NCBI GenBank assembly: GCA_032622095.1
Contig: CP136063.1
Coordinates: forward strand, 281,041,426-281,105,425
From: Siphonodentalium dalli
Taxonomy: Eukaryota > Mollusca > Scaphopoda > Gadilida > Siphonodentaliidae
Length of the DNA stretch: 64,000 nt
Direction: 5' to 3'
Positions 1-11,539 of this stretch are shown in pieces (position 1 is the first letter of the stretch; the number at the start of each line of letters is the position of its first letter). The position numbers and the translations under genes were made by a program. Below the pieces are notes generated by a model. That model worked only from the letters and a program-made list of their open reading frames with translations, was not told the origin of the DNA and searched no databases.

Positions 1-211
1 GGTCGCCTCGCATATATAAGAGAATGCATTGGCCTAAAAAAAATCTTTTTTTAACACTTTTTACCATTTTTTCTTACATTCTTTAACAATTTTATAATTT
101 TTAATGTGTTAAGCCAATGCATTCTCTTATATATGCGAGGCGACCTATGGTCGACTCGCATATATAAGAGAATGCATTGGCACAGGGCCGTTCTGTTGGG
201 TAAAGGGTTAA
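1..211. mobile_element. Family A TTAA element, left part cut by window
   Basis: Carries the end of the first hairpin, the AT-rich spacer, the complete second hairpin and the right end GGGTAAAGGG plus TTAA. The family pattern is described at 2015-2415. Confidence 0.85.
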
Positions 212-554
212 CAGATAAGAGGTCAATGACATGTTGACAATTTTCCCACGCATTGTCAAACACAACTAATGTTGGAAAACTGAATACAGGCGATATATAT
301 CCATAATTAAACTGAATACAGGTGATATATATCCATAATTCATTATACTCATCGCAATATGGGAGACATCATCTTCGAGTTTTTATCAGTCAACACTATT
401 CATGACTGATTATTCTTTCGCATCTTGTCGTATTTATAACTATTTCTAAATACTACGATTCTCACAAACATTTATTGCACCAGGAATGCACTCCATATTT
501 GGAAATGGTTTATTACGTCATGTTGGGAATGCAACATCATCATAGAAAAGAAAT
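212..554. other. AT-rich flank with no gene seen
   Basis: Only a short direct duplication (aactgaatacaggcgatata, about 275-337) stands out. Confidence 0.5.
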
Positions 555-896
555 ATAAGCGACTAATGTAGAGACGTACATCTGTTAGGATTATAAGCGA
601 CTAATGTAGAGACGTACATCTGTTAGGATTATAAGCGACTAATGTAGAGACGTACATCTGTTAGGATTATAAGCGACTAATGTAGAGACGTACATCTGTT
701 AGGATTATAAGCGACTAATGTAGAGACGTACATCTGTTAGGATTATAAGCGACTAATGTAGAGACGTACATCTGTTAGGATTATAAGCGACTAATGTAGA
801 GACGTACATCTGTTAGGATTATAAGCGACTAATGTAGAGACGTACATCTGTTAGGATTATAAGCGACTAATGTAGAGACGTACATCTGTTAGGATT
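555..896. repeat. Tandem array, 38 bp x 9, no visible divergence
   Basis: The unit starts ataagcgactaatgtagaga and continues through cgtacatctgttaggatt. Nine copies fill 342 bp exactly and I see no mismatch between them. The array is therefore young or homogenised. Confidence 0.95.
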
Positions 897-1479
897 TTCA
901 TCGGCTTTTCAAAAGAGACTGATAGATTGTCAGACAAAATACTGAAAATCTTGGGGGTTATTCAATAAATATTAGGCCAATGCTCCATTGTCTTGCTTTA
1001 TTTTGGAATTCCTAAAACTTTAAATACAAAATATTTAGGCACTCATAAATGGAAATTTTATTCAACCCAATCAGAAATAGTGTTATATACCAAACAATAC
1101 ATTAGTGGCTGACTACGGTGTCATGTGACGTTCGTCAACATCAATATCCGGTCCAGGTGCTACCACGGCCGAGTAACTTTATAACCCTGTGGTGACTCCA
1201 GTAGCGTTCTTTAATGTGCACACACTGAGGCATGTACACCGAGGTCAGCCATTAATGTCCGCGTCTGATCGGACAGTGTACTGCACCCATGACAACATAT
1301 ATAGACAAATGTTGTAATGGCATTATGCATTCGGATCTTTATTCAGTGATCTTGAATGAGACTTTTCAAAACATTTCAGTAAAAAAGTTGTCAGTGGGTT
1401 TGTTTTAACAAACTAATTAAATTGGAATTGGGATGTTGCGGTTGACCCAATAATTAGAGGGGTCTTGTTAAATCAGCAT
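897..1479. other. No recognisable feature
   Basis: Mixed unique-looking sequence. No open frame of note, repeat array or RNA gene was seen. Confidence 0.4.
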
Positions 1480-1707
1480 TTAATATATAATAGCTGCTCA
1501 ATATCAAAGCAGATATTCCTGTGCCAGTGTGATTACATCAATGTGATTTAACATTATGACGGACAATTTTGATGCACAATGTTCAACCGATTGTCATTTA
1601 GATAAGTAATCTTGTAACATGTAGCCGAAAGTGTATTTTGGATCATCACTGAGGAAGGCCTGTGGCCAAAAGCTTTGATATTGAGCAGCTATTATATATT
1701 AAATGCT
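1480..1707 (+). repeat. Inverted-repeat fragment with Penelope-like / hammerhead-like core
   Basis: Arms of about 36 bp (ttaatatataatagctgctc and its complement) bound the segment. At 1649-1672 lies ctgagga, aggcc-tgt-ggcc, aaaagc. This is one or two changes away from CTGATGA, stem, GAAA, the order of a hammerhead ribozyme core as found in Penelope-like element terminal repeats. Decayed here. Confidence 0.4.
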
Positions 1708-2014
1708 AATTAAATTGGTCTTGCCAAAGTAGAAGAATGTTAATGAATTAAATAAACTCTACTGTGTTATTGATTTTCTTAAAGTTAGAAAATATGTCAG
1801 AGGTGGAAACTCCATAAATAGAATCTCCAGTCATCACACGTGAACACCACAGGATTCTGAAGGAGAAACCTGGGACGATTTAAAAGGCTTCTGAAGGAGA
1901 AACCTGGAACAATTTAACGGAGTGAAAAAATAACATGATCGATCAAGTCTTCTCTGGAGTATAGATAGAGTTGGCTGCTCAGTTTCGAAAGTTGAAATGT
2001 GCGAGTCTAACTCG
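1708..2014. other. Unique sequence with a small duplication
   Basis: Two imperfect copies of ctgaaggagaaacctggga lie at about 1857-1910. Nothing else was recognised. Confidence 0.4.
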
Positions 2015-2415
2015 TTAACCCTTTACCCAACAAAACGGCCAAAACTGGCCAAATAAAGCTTCAACAGCCTAAAATATCTTCGGTATGTCTCAATAGAACC
2101 ATACAAATATGGATATCATTGGAACCGGCTCCTTGACCACATTGTGATAGTTACAGTTATGCCCTGTGCCAATGCATTCTCTTATATATGCGAGTCGACC
2201 ATAGGTCGCCTCGCATATATAAGAGAATGCATTGGCCTAAAAAAAATCCTTTTTTTAACACTTTTTACCATTTTTTCTTACATTCTTTAACAATTTTATA
2301 ATTTTTAATGTGTTAAGCCAATGCATTCTCTTATATATGCGAGGCGACCTATGGTCGACTCGCATATATAAGAGAATGCATTGGCACAGGGCCGTTCTGT
2401 TGGGTAAAGGGTTAA
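2015..2415. mobile_element. Family A TTAA element, complete
   Basis: Bounded by TTAA on both sides with ends CCCTTTACCCAACA / TGTTGGGTAAAGGG. That is TTAA target plus a CCC-starting inverted repeat, as in piggyBac-type transposons. Inside are a left flank (aaagcttcaacagccta ... ttgaccacattgtgatag), hairpin 1 (2167-2235), an AT-rich spacer and hairpin 2 (2317-2385). Hairpin 2 is the exact reverse complement of hairpin 1. Each hairpin is ~69 bp, pairs throughout (arms starting gccaatgcattctcttatat) and closes on the inner palindrome CGACC-ata-GGTCG. No transposase, so non-autonomous. Confidence 0.85.
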
Positions 2416-4122
2416 CTCTCAATGATGTGATTTGACGTCTCTGAACTATCCTTGGAATGGTATCCTGCCCAACCCTCACAGTTAATGTCGAGATAGACAA
2501 GGGGCGTAATTAGCAGCGAATTTGTTGTCTTCGTTTATTTTATAATTTCATTAGCCCATGTTGTTACATCAAATTGCTTGAACACTGCTGAAATAGGACA
2601 CATTTGAAGCCCAATTGTATGAGTTATTCCACAAATTAAAACCAACCAAACTGTTGAGTGGGAGAATCACAGCACTAGAGCAGAACTGATGGGTCAAAAT
2701 CATGCCTGAGTATAATTTTTATTTGAGTGCAGGACAAAATGTCAGGTACCAGATGAGTGGTACCTGACATTTGAAAATGGCACCTGACATATTATTTCTC
2801 TGTCTGCTATTGCCCAAACTTAATAGTCTATCATCCGATTTACATTGAAAATTTGAAATATATATATATATATCACAATCAAATATATGTTTATCAAATG
2901 TATAAAACACCCAAGAGAAGTAATCGGATAATCCCAATGCACGTGCTGACAACATTATCGGAATTTCCAAAACCTACATCGTACAACCGAAACCGAAACG
3001 AAATGCGGAAGTATGACACTGCCTGTTATTAGTCTCGCGATCCACTGTGAGGAATGGAGAAAAATTAATTTGATAAGATTTTCAGACAATGCCACGACAT
3101 TAACCCCGATCGAAAATATCTATTACGTTCCGCCATATTCCGGAGCTAGTTTTCAGAACAACTCTGTTTTTTCCAGATATCATTTTTATCGCCGGGGAAA
3201 CCCAGCGCCCACACAGAAAAATAATTTCGATTAGTGCCGGTATTCTTGCAAAAAGAAGTCGCCCAACGCGACAATAATGGCTACCCAAACAACCACATAT
3301 AGAAACTGTTCAAATATAACAGACGAGCATCATGACCAGCGTATTCAAATTTGCGTCGGGAAATAATAATGCCAATACAGTGCTCAGCCAATGTAATTTT
3401 CGTACCGGACAAAATGTCCGGCGATTTTAAAACACAACTGGACATTGACAATTTTGCGCCGGACTTTGTCCGCGTCCGGCCACTTATTCTCAGTCTTGGT
3501 CAAAATCATGCAGGAACGGCGAAATTGTCATTTTTATGTATGCCAAACATTGTCTGAAAAGTTGAGAAAATTGCAGAAAATGTTGATGGAAATAGTTTGG
3601 GGGAAATCCAAATGATTCAGGGAATACACATCACACCTCCGATTATCGAGCTTTATCAAGTTTATCATCACATAAATACAAACAATTGGCTTGAAGTTCC
3701 CCAGTCGATCAAAGTTGAGTTAATAGCCAAAAACACAATAATTATTCCGAAAGAAAATTTAAACAAGAAATAAAAGACAATTCCAAAACCGTACTCTATA
3801 ATCTGTCGTTCTCAGAAATGGAATGATTATTGTAATCACATCTCTGGAATTGCAATAGACTATTCCGCATTAAACTGCCCATAGCAATATAAACTTTCAG
3901 CTACTTTACCAAAATTCGACAAAGTGTTGATCTGCGACAGTATTGATATTTAATAAAGCATACAAAATTGAACAAAAGCCGTTTATATAAACGGTAAACT
4001 CACCATGAAAATCGACACATCAAATCACGTCATTGTGGAATAGGCAACCATGTAAAATCACATCATTGATGATTGCGCTAGAAAACCTTTTGAGTGTTAA
4101 GAGTTAAACTATGAAAGTTGGA
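2416..4122. other. Intergenic stretch without a recognised gene
   Basis: Contains a small hairpin (tgtcaggtacc / ggtacctgaca, 2740-2771), a short (TA) run near 2860 and GC-richer sequence with repeated CCGGACA words at 3400-3480. The open frames here are short and show no family features or splice context. Confidence 0.4.
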
Positions 4123-4512
4123 ATTTTTTTTACCCTGTGCCAATGCATTCTCTTATATATGCGAGTCGACCATAGGTCGCCTCGCATATATAAGAGAATG
4201 CATTGGCCTAACAATTTTTTACAATTTTAATAATTTTTTTCTTGTATTCTTTAACAATTTTATAATTTCACCCATACAGAGCCCCAGATAAACATGAGCA
4301 GACGACACTCTTCTATATGCTTCTATATATGTGTGGGGCTCCCTGCAGGGTAATGGATGTTTTTTATTTTATGTCCTAAAAATTTTAAGAAACATTTATT
4401 TAAAAAAAAGGATAAAAAATTGTTAGGCCAATGCATTCTCTTATATATGTGAGGCGACCTATGGTCGACTCGCATATATAAGAGAATGCATTGGCACAGG
4501 GTAAAAAAAAAA
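4123..4512. mobile_element. Family B element, shortened ends
   Basis: Two copies of the same ~69-bp hairpin as family A, in inverted order, with a different middle. The middle is an AT-rich spacer, then a third imperfect stem with cccatacagagccccag and tgtggggctccctgcaggg, then another AT-rich spacer. Outer ends are only TTTTTTTACCCTG / CAGGGTAAAAAAA; the longer family B inverted repeat seen at 47950 is missing. Confidence 0.75.
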
Positions 4513-4897
4513 GATCTCACTTACTAGCAGAATTAGAAATTTGTGCGACAACAATGTAACAAAGCAGTATTAATATTAATTACTGATGAAAACAAATAAT
4601 ATGAGAAAACCTGATGATAATGAAGATGAATTAGGGCACAATTGCTCTGAATATGCTGCTGTGTCATAAGCTGAGATGCTAATATTAAAAAAAACAATAC
4701 TAACTATATGTCTGTGTTAATGTCTCGTACATAAATAGATTGTGGATCACAAAGTGATTTCAAAAGCTGAGACAATATGTTCAACAATTTGGGACTTAAT
4801 GCTAAAAATCAGTAATTTGAGACTAGAAAATAGATTGAGATTTTTCTTATATTCTAATTCTCAACCAATAATATTAAGCAGTATAAAGTAATATATT

Positions 4898-4993
4898 TTA
4901 ACCCTTATAGAGCCCCACATAGACTGGAGCAGACGACACTCTGCAGTGCATGCTTCCATCTGTGTGAGGCTCCCTGTGGGATAAATCTCTTAA
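4898..4993. repeat. Stem repeat related to the family B middle
   Basis: Starts TTAACCCTTATAGAGCCCCA and runs through gcagacgacactctgcagtg to gaggctccctgtggg. This is the third stem of family B occurring alone, again beside TTAA, and directly abuts the family A element at 4994. Confidence 0.6.
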
Positions 4994-5371
4994 TTAACCC
5001 TTTACCCAACAAACCGGCCAAATAAAGCTTCAACAGCCTAAAATATCTTCGGTCTGTCTCAATAAAACCATACAAATATGGATATCATTGGAACCGGCTC
5101 CTTGACCACATTGTGATAGTTACAGTTATGCCCTGTGCCAATGCATTCTCTTATATATGCGAGTCGACCATAGGTCGCCTCACATATATAAGAGAATGCA
5201 TTGGCCTAAAAAATCTTTTTTTACCATTTTTTCTTACATTCTTTAACAATTTTATAATTTTTAATGTGTTAAGCCAATGCATTCTCTTATATATGCGAGG
5301 CGACCTATGGTCGACTCGCATATATAAGAGAATGCATTGGCACAGGGCCGTTCTGTTGGGTAAAGGATTAA
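4994..5371. mobile_element. Family A TTAA element
   Basis: Ends are CCCTTTACCCAACA / TGTTGGGTAAAGG with TTAA at both sides. Both hairpins are present; one arm base differs (cctcacatat for cctcgcatat). The spacer is shorter than at 2015. Confidence 0.85.
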
Positions 5372-5454
5372 GCAATGTATCGAATACTTTCAATAAAAGT
5401 TTAGACGTAAAAGATTCACTAGTTGCAACTTTCCACCATATAGAAGTGCTTACT

Positions 5455-5704
5455 TTCAGTACTAAATGGATTCTCCCACTCAGTTATAAAAGTATACATT
5501 CGGATGGTCTATTATTCATCTGGAGGGGTTTTCAGAAAAAATAAGCAGATAATACAAGTACAGAAGGAGTCCTTTATATTGGAGGGAAATGTTCAGATAA
5601 TAAGTTCAAACAAATGACCTATGTTCATTTGTTGAACTTATTATCTGAACATTTCCTAAGGGATAACTACTCGTCAATGAGTATAAGTATAGAAAAGGTT
5701 AATA
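5455..5704. mobile_element. Family G inverted-repeat element
   Basis: Contains ggattctcccactcagttat, then a stem from gaaatgttcagataataagt and its complement at 5586-5656, then actcgtcaatgagta and the end agaaaaggttaa. Related copies lie at 13690-13945, 18764-18985 and 43172-43432. The last copy has TTAACCTTTCT at one end, so this may be another TTAA-type family. Confidence 0.6.
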
Positions 5705-6050
5705 GTTTCCAAATGTTGATAAACTAAAGTTACCAATAAGTTTGAAACAAACCCTCTCCATTTGATCACTTTTTAGCAACAGCCCTTTACTTACAGGTGG
5801 ACCAGGGCCTCATGACATAAGGGCAGAATCAAAGCAAATGTAGCCTAAAAATAGATGACGAGAATTAATTGATGATATTTACAATGAAGGTGATGCTATG
5901 TACAGATCACAGACTTCTAAACCGACTACACATGACATATTAATCAATACAAACAATGAAAAACCAAAGAAGCAGATGTCAAAACGCACCACAGTCCTAA
6001 AAAATGTGACGACGATGAAAACGCACCTCAGACCTCGTCTTACTTACTGC

Positions 6051-6260
6051 TACAGATAAGTAATCGACTCCTTAACCACAGCAGAATTATGGGTAACTTT
6101 TCAGGATTTAGTCGGAAATATGGCTTGTTGCCATTCATCGGAAAGCTCTCCCCGAGAGCTTTCCGATGAATGGCAACAAGCCATATTTCCAACTAAATCC
6201 TGAAAAGTTACCCATAATTTTGCTGTGGTTAAGGAGTCGATTACTTAGAGCATTACTGTA
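6051..6260. mobile_element. Family E palindrome (TA-bounded MITE)
   Basis: Nearly full-length inverted repeat. The left arm has taatcgactccttaaccac, attatgggtaacttttcagg and ggcttgttgccattcatcgg; the right arm is its complement and ends CATTACTGTA. Full copies (55336, 59776) start TA-CAGTAATGCCCTAA. TA plus CAGTA ends suggest a pogo/Tc1-mariner-type non-autonomous element. Confidence 0.8.
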
Positions 6261-6313
6261 CTGTTACAGATAAGTTGTATGACTCTAGAGGTGTAATCAT
6301 TGAAGGAGGGTGT

Positions 6314-6498
6314 CAAGCCTGCAAATAGCGTGTCTGTCATTTGCAGAATGAGGTCCCCAGAGGGTGAATTTAGTGACGCTATCCCGCATAGCGGGCTAGC
6401 ATCACTAAATTCACCCTCTGGGGACCTCATTCTGCATCACTAAATTCATCCTCTGGGGGCCTCATTCTGCAAATGACAGACACACTATTTCAAGGCTT
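6314..6498. mobile_element. Family D palindromic element
   Basis: Starts caagcctgcaaatagcgtg and ends cacactatttcaaggctt. The core stem is gaggtccccagagggtgaat with its complement, plus a second partial right arm. Family traits are given at 55749-56034. Confidence 0.75.
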
Positions 6499-7398
6499 AT
6501 ATATATAATTACTTCAACATTCCATAATCCCAAAGGAAATTTAAAGACATACATTTCACATCATCTTTGTTGAGAGTCATCATGATATTTGATGTCCACT
6601 TTTGACTTTTCTGACAACATGGGAGAAATTTGCTAACCTCATATAACAACTTATACAAGGATATAACCTCATATAACCTCATATAACCTCATATAACAAC
6701 TTATACAAGGATATAAACAGCTTCTAGCAATTAAATTGACACATTATGAAAATTCTTTTACAACTCGTTTTTTAACCTCAATAGTCGGTTTTCGTTTCCA
6801 AATATTGTACCAGGAAACATCTACTTCACTCAGGCCTCAAAATTAGCTATGGTAAAAGGCGTACAAAAACCCAGTACAGAATTTTCTGCAATTCTACAAT
6901 GACGTAGAAGAAAAATTCCAATTTCAAGGGCTGCTTCACTGGAATAACAGAAGGCTTGTATTGGCATGAGAGCGCAAACAACTGTTTGTTGAGGAGGCAA
7001 TAATTATTTTCCTTTTGATATCAACCAATATAGAAAATAAAGTATAATTATTTCAGCCATTCTAGACCAAGCGATAAAGGTTTAGATTCCCAGCTCAAGA
7101 ATGGTGTCTTCAGTAAGGCCATGTAAAGTCAAATTCCAATTTTAGGCACATCGTCCTGAAACCCATCGCATGTAATCTTTTTAATCACATTGAAACTGAC
7201 AGGAAAATTCTTAATCGGTACGAAATAACTGTGTCTGTGAGATCGAACAGACCTGCCCCCCCCCACCCGAACAGACCTGTCCCCCCCCCCTGCCAATTCA
7301 AATTTCCAATTCATTTATACTGCAATTGATAACTATGATGCAAACTCAGTATTAAATGTGTCAATGATACTAATGAGTGACTTCTGGTGAAATAAACA
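6499..7398. other. No gene seen; short repeats only
   Basis: Short direct repeats of ctcatataac at 6648-6710. C-rich tracts interrupted by cgaacagacctg at 7254-7292. The rest is unremarkable AT-rich sequence. Confidence 0.4.
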
Positions 7399-9110
7399 CT
7401 TATTATGGACATCTGTATGGGTAATAGTGACCATGTGACTTATTATGGATATCTGTATGGGTAATAGTGACCATGTGACTTATTATGGACATCTGTATGG
7501 GTAATAGTGACCATGTGACTTATTGTGGACATCTGTATGGGTAATAGTGACCATGTGACTTCTTGTGGACATCTGTATGGGTAATAGTGACCATGTGACT
7601 TATTATGGATATCTGTAATAGTGACCATGTGACTTCTTGTGGACATCTGTATGGGTAATAGTGACCATGTGACTTATTATGGACATCTGTATGGGTAATA
7701 GTGACCATGTGACTTATTATGGATATCTGTAATAGTGACCATGTGACTTCTTGTGGACATCTGTATGGGTAATAGTGACCATGTGACTTCTTGTGGACAT
7801 CTGTATGGGTAATAGTGACCATGTGACTTATTATGGATATCTGTATGGGTAATAGTTACCATGTGACTTATTATGGACATCTGTAATAGTGACCATGTGA
7901 CTTATTATGGATATCTGTAATAGTGACCATGTGACTTCTTGTGGACATCTGTATGAGTAATAGTGACCATGTGACTTATTATGGACATCTGTATGGGTAA
8001 TAGTGACCATGTGACTTATTATGGACATCTGTAATAGTGACCATGTGACTTCTTGTGGACATCTGTATGGGTAATAGAGACCATGTGACTTCTTGTGGAC
8101 ATCTGTATGGGTAATAGAGACCATGTGACTTATTATGGACATCTGTATGGGTAATAGAGACCATGTGACTTATTATGGACATCTGTATGGGTAATAGAGA
8201 CCATGTGACTTCTTGTGGACATCTGTATGGGTAATAGAGACCATGTGACTTATTATGGACATCTGTATGGGTAATAGAGACCATGTGACTTATTATGGAC
8301 ATCTGTAATAGTGACCATGTGACTTCTTGTGGACATCTGTATGGGTAATAGAGACCATGTGACTTCTTGTGGACATCTGTATGGGTAATAGAGACCATGT
8401 GACTTCTTGTGGACATCTGTATGGGTAATAGTTACCATGTGACTTATTATGGACATCTGTAATAGTTACCATGTGACTTCTTGTGGACATCTGTAATAGT
8501 TACCATGTGACTTCTTGTGGACATCTGTATGGGTAATAGTGACCATGTGACTTATTATGGACATCTGTAATAGTTACCATGTGACTTCTTGTGGACATCT
8601 GTATGGGTAATAGTGACCATGTGACTTATTATGGACATCTGTAATAGTTACCATGTGACTTCTTGTGGACATCTGTAATAGTTACCATGTGACTTCTTGT
8701 GGACATCTGTATGGGTAATAGTTACCATGTGACTTCTTGTGGACATCTGTATGGGTAATAGTGACCATGTGACTTATTGTGGACATCTGTATGGGTAATA
8801 GTGACCATGTGACTTATTATGGACATCTGTAATAGTTACCATGTGACTTCTTGTGGACATCTGTATGGGTAATAGAGACCATGTGACTTCTTGTGGACAT
8901 CTGTATGGGTAATAGAGACCATGTGACTTCTTGTGGACATCTGTATGGGTAATAGTTACCATGTGACTTATTATGGACATCTGTAATAGTTACCATGTGA
9001 CTTCTTGTGGACATCTGTATGGGTAATAGTGACCATGTGACTTATTGTGGACATCTGTATGGGTAATAGAGACCATGTGAGTTATTGTGGACATCTGTAT
9101 GGGTAATAGC
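7399..9110. repeat. Large mosaic tandem array, 40- and 34-bp units
   Basis: About 45 units of cttattatggacatctgtat-gggtaatagtgaccatgtga. Three variable sites are mixed: the hexamer tatggg is present or absent (40 or 34 bp); cttattatgg or cttcttgtgg; and tgacc, ttacc or agacc. agacc clusters at about 8080-8400 and 8870-8930. Blocks of units repeat in the same order, which points to local block duplication. Open frames on the minus strand are by-products of the repeat. Confidence 0.93.
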
Positions 9111-9202
9111 CGATGTGAAGGTGGAATGCGTCATTGGCATGTGCCACAGAAATAAACCACGTCTGCAGATAAGTTTTCAAACTTTTTTGGCCTGAGAAAT
9201 GG

Positions 9203-9474
9203 GAATTGACTTTACATTGCCGAAATTCCCTAAGGTATGTAAATTGACTTTGCATTGCCGAAATTCCCTAAGGTATGTAAATTGACTTTACATTGCCGAA
9301 ATTCCCTAAGGTATGTAAATTGACTCTGCATTGCCGAAATTCCCTAAGGTATGTAATTTGACTTTACATTGCCAAAATTCGCTAAGGTATATAAATTGAC
9401 TTTACATTGCCTAAATTCCCTAAGGTATGTAAATTGACTTTACATTGCCGAAATTCCCTAAGGTATGTAAATTG
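9203..9474. repeat. Tandem array, 38 bp x ~7
   Basis: The unit is aaattgactttacattgccg followed by aaattccctaaggtatgt. Copies differ at a few bases. Unrelated in sequence to the 38-bp array at 555. Confidence 0.92.
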
Positions 9475-10049
9475 AAAAGTTCAGTTTCAATGAAGGGTTT
9501 GATGTACAGTCCATTCCGCTTAATAGCATAGCGTTTGAGCAAGGGTTTTTCTATTCAATAAATGATTAACCTTTTATTCGAAATGCACTAAATATACTTT
9601 CTTTTTATTGAAATGAAAGCATAAATGGCAGGTCGGTAATGACATACTAGCCATGTTTATCAGGATATTAGTTAAATATAGTTTGTTGAAAATATGTTAA
9701 CAGTATTTAAAAAGATATTTGAGTAAAATTCCTGGAAATTATTGTTCAAATAAGCGGAATTTTGCTAATGGGATAATATATCATATAACTTTCTCCCATG
9801 TTACCTTATAAGCCAAGGCTTGTCCCAAGTGCACACATATTATCAGTCATATGACGCAGCCATTTAGTTATATCATGTGCGTTGACTGAGAATTTAATGC
9901 CATTTGAATCAGTATATCACAGAAAAAAATCTACATCATACACACAAACAAGAATAGATATACCATACATACAAACCAACAATTTCACTTTCCTTGTCAT
10001 CAGTTCCTTAGAAAGTACAGATACCGTCAGTTGATTTAGTAGTCCAAAT
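9475..10049. other. No recognisable feature
   Basis: AT-rich sequence without repeat structure, gene or RNA signal that I could see. Confidence 0.4.
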
Positions 10050-10190
10050 CAAGCCTGAGTTTAGTGTGCCTGTCATTTGCAGAATGAGGTCCCCAGAGGG
10101 TGAATTTAGTGATGCTATCCCGCAGTGGGCTAGCGTCACTAAATTCACCCTCTGGGGACCTCATTCTGCTTAGGACTCATCTGCTATGGG
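10050..10190. mobile_element. Family D element, one half
   Basis: Starts caagcctgagtttagtgtgc and holds one complete gaggtccccagagggtgaat stem. It stops in ggactcatctgctatggga, the start of the long-form middle. The right hairpin is absent. Confidence 0.7.
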
Positions 10191-10203
10191 ATAAAAATAA
10201 AAA

Positions 10204-10354
10204 GTCAGAAATATGGCTTGTTGCTATTCATTGGAAAGCTCTCAGTTAAAGCTTTCCGATGAATGGCAACAATCCATATTTCCCTACTAAATCCTGAAAA
10301 ATTACCCATAATTCTGCTGTGGTTAAGGAGTCGATTAATTAGGGCATTACTGTA
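10204..10354. mobile_element. Family E palindrome, left end missing
   Basis: Begins at aatatggcttgttgc and keeps the whole right arm to GGGCATTACTGTA. A fragment of family G (ctcgtcaatgagtatttc) follows directly. Confidence 0.7.
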
Positions 10355-10485
10355 CTCGTCAATGAGTATTTCATATAGAAAAGGTCAACATGGACTTACT
10401 GACTGTTCAGAGAATTTCTAAAGACCGAGGTCATAAGGAACATTAAATTTCATTTTATTAGAATTCTCATAGTGAGTCTCGAACA

Positions 10486-10930
10486 TAAGCCTGCAAATAG
10501 CGTGTCTGTCATTTGCAGAATGAGGTCCCCAGAGGGTGAATTTAGTGACGTTACCCCTCATAGCGGGCTAGCATCACTAAATTCATCCTCTGGGGACCTC
10601 ATTCTGCTTAGGCCCTCAACTGCTATGGCAGACCTAGGATCAAATTGAACTTCCCCAGTTGAAGTTGATGATGTTCACGCTTTGGGCGCTTCGATTATGG
10701 ATTTTATCTTCTGCAAATTAGGGGATATAGAAACTTACCAGATGGGAAAACGTAACTAAAAACAATGTTAATTTGATACCATAGATACTTCCCAGAAGAT
10801 TAGGCCTAAGCGGAATGAGGTCCCCAGAGGGTGAATTTAGTTATGCTAGCCCGCTATGCGTGATAGCGTCACTAAATTCACCCTCTGGGGACCTCATTCT
10901 GCAAATGACAGACACACTATTTGCAGGCTT
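10486..10930. mobile_element. Family D element, long form, with 18-bp flanking duplication
   Basis: Hairpin, middle (gacctaggatcaaattgaac ... gcctaagcggaatgagg) and inverted hairpin. Ends aagcctgcaaatag / ctatttgcaggcttg. The flanks catagtgagtctcgaaca (left) and catagtgagtctcaaaca (right) are direct repeats abutting both ends, longer than the 8 bp seen at other copies. Confidence 0.8.
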
Positions 10931-11106
10931 GCATAGTGAGTCTCAAACACACACTTGCTCACCACACTATTTTACACAGGTTCTGCAGCACTATATAATT
11001 ACTATAATCAACAAATTCAACACCCTCAAAGCACTAGAGTGAGTTTTCACTGAAATTGGTCAAACATATACTTCCTAGTTTGCTGACAAATTGTTGGTGA
11101 AAACTC

Positions 11107-11539
11107 TTTAACCCTTTACCCAACAAAACGGCCAAAAACGCCCAAATAAAGCTTCAACAGCCTAAAATATCTTGGGTCTGTCTCAATAACACCATACAAA
11201 TATGGATATCATTGGAACCGGTTCATTGACCACATTGTGATGGTTACAGTTATGCCCTGTGCCAATGCATTCTCTTATATATGCGAGTCGACCATAGGTC
11301 GCCTCGCATATATAAGAGAATGCATTGGCCTAAAGAAAATCTTTTTTTTAACACTTTTTACCATTTTTTCTTACATTCTTTAACAATTTTATAATTTTTT
11401 CTTACATTCTTCGACAATTTTATCGTTTTTAATGTGTTAAGCCATTGCATTCTCTTATATATGCGAGGCGACATATGGTCGACTCGCATATATAAGAGAA
11501 TGCATTGGCACAGGGCCGTTCTGTTGGGTAAAGGGTTAA
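11107..11539. mobile_element. Family A TTAA element
   Basis: TTAA with ends CCCTTTACCCAACA / TGTTGGGTAAAGGG. Both hairpins are present, and the spacer carries a partial duplication of ttcttacattcttnaacaat. Confidence 0.85.

Noticed and set aside
555-896. CRISPR-like array of 38-bp repeats
   Set aside because: No spacers: the units are contiguous tandem copies, and the DNA is eukaryotic.
5113-5544. 143-codon plus-strand frame
   Set aside because: It runs through both hairpins of a family A element; the same residues (LCQCILLYMR) appear in every copy and on both strands because the DNA is palindromic.
7443-9014. Series of minus-strand frames up to 145 codons (VTITHTDVHNKSHGHYY)
   Set aside because: They are translations of the 40/34-bp tandem array; the unit length is not a multiple of three and the frames overlap each other.
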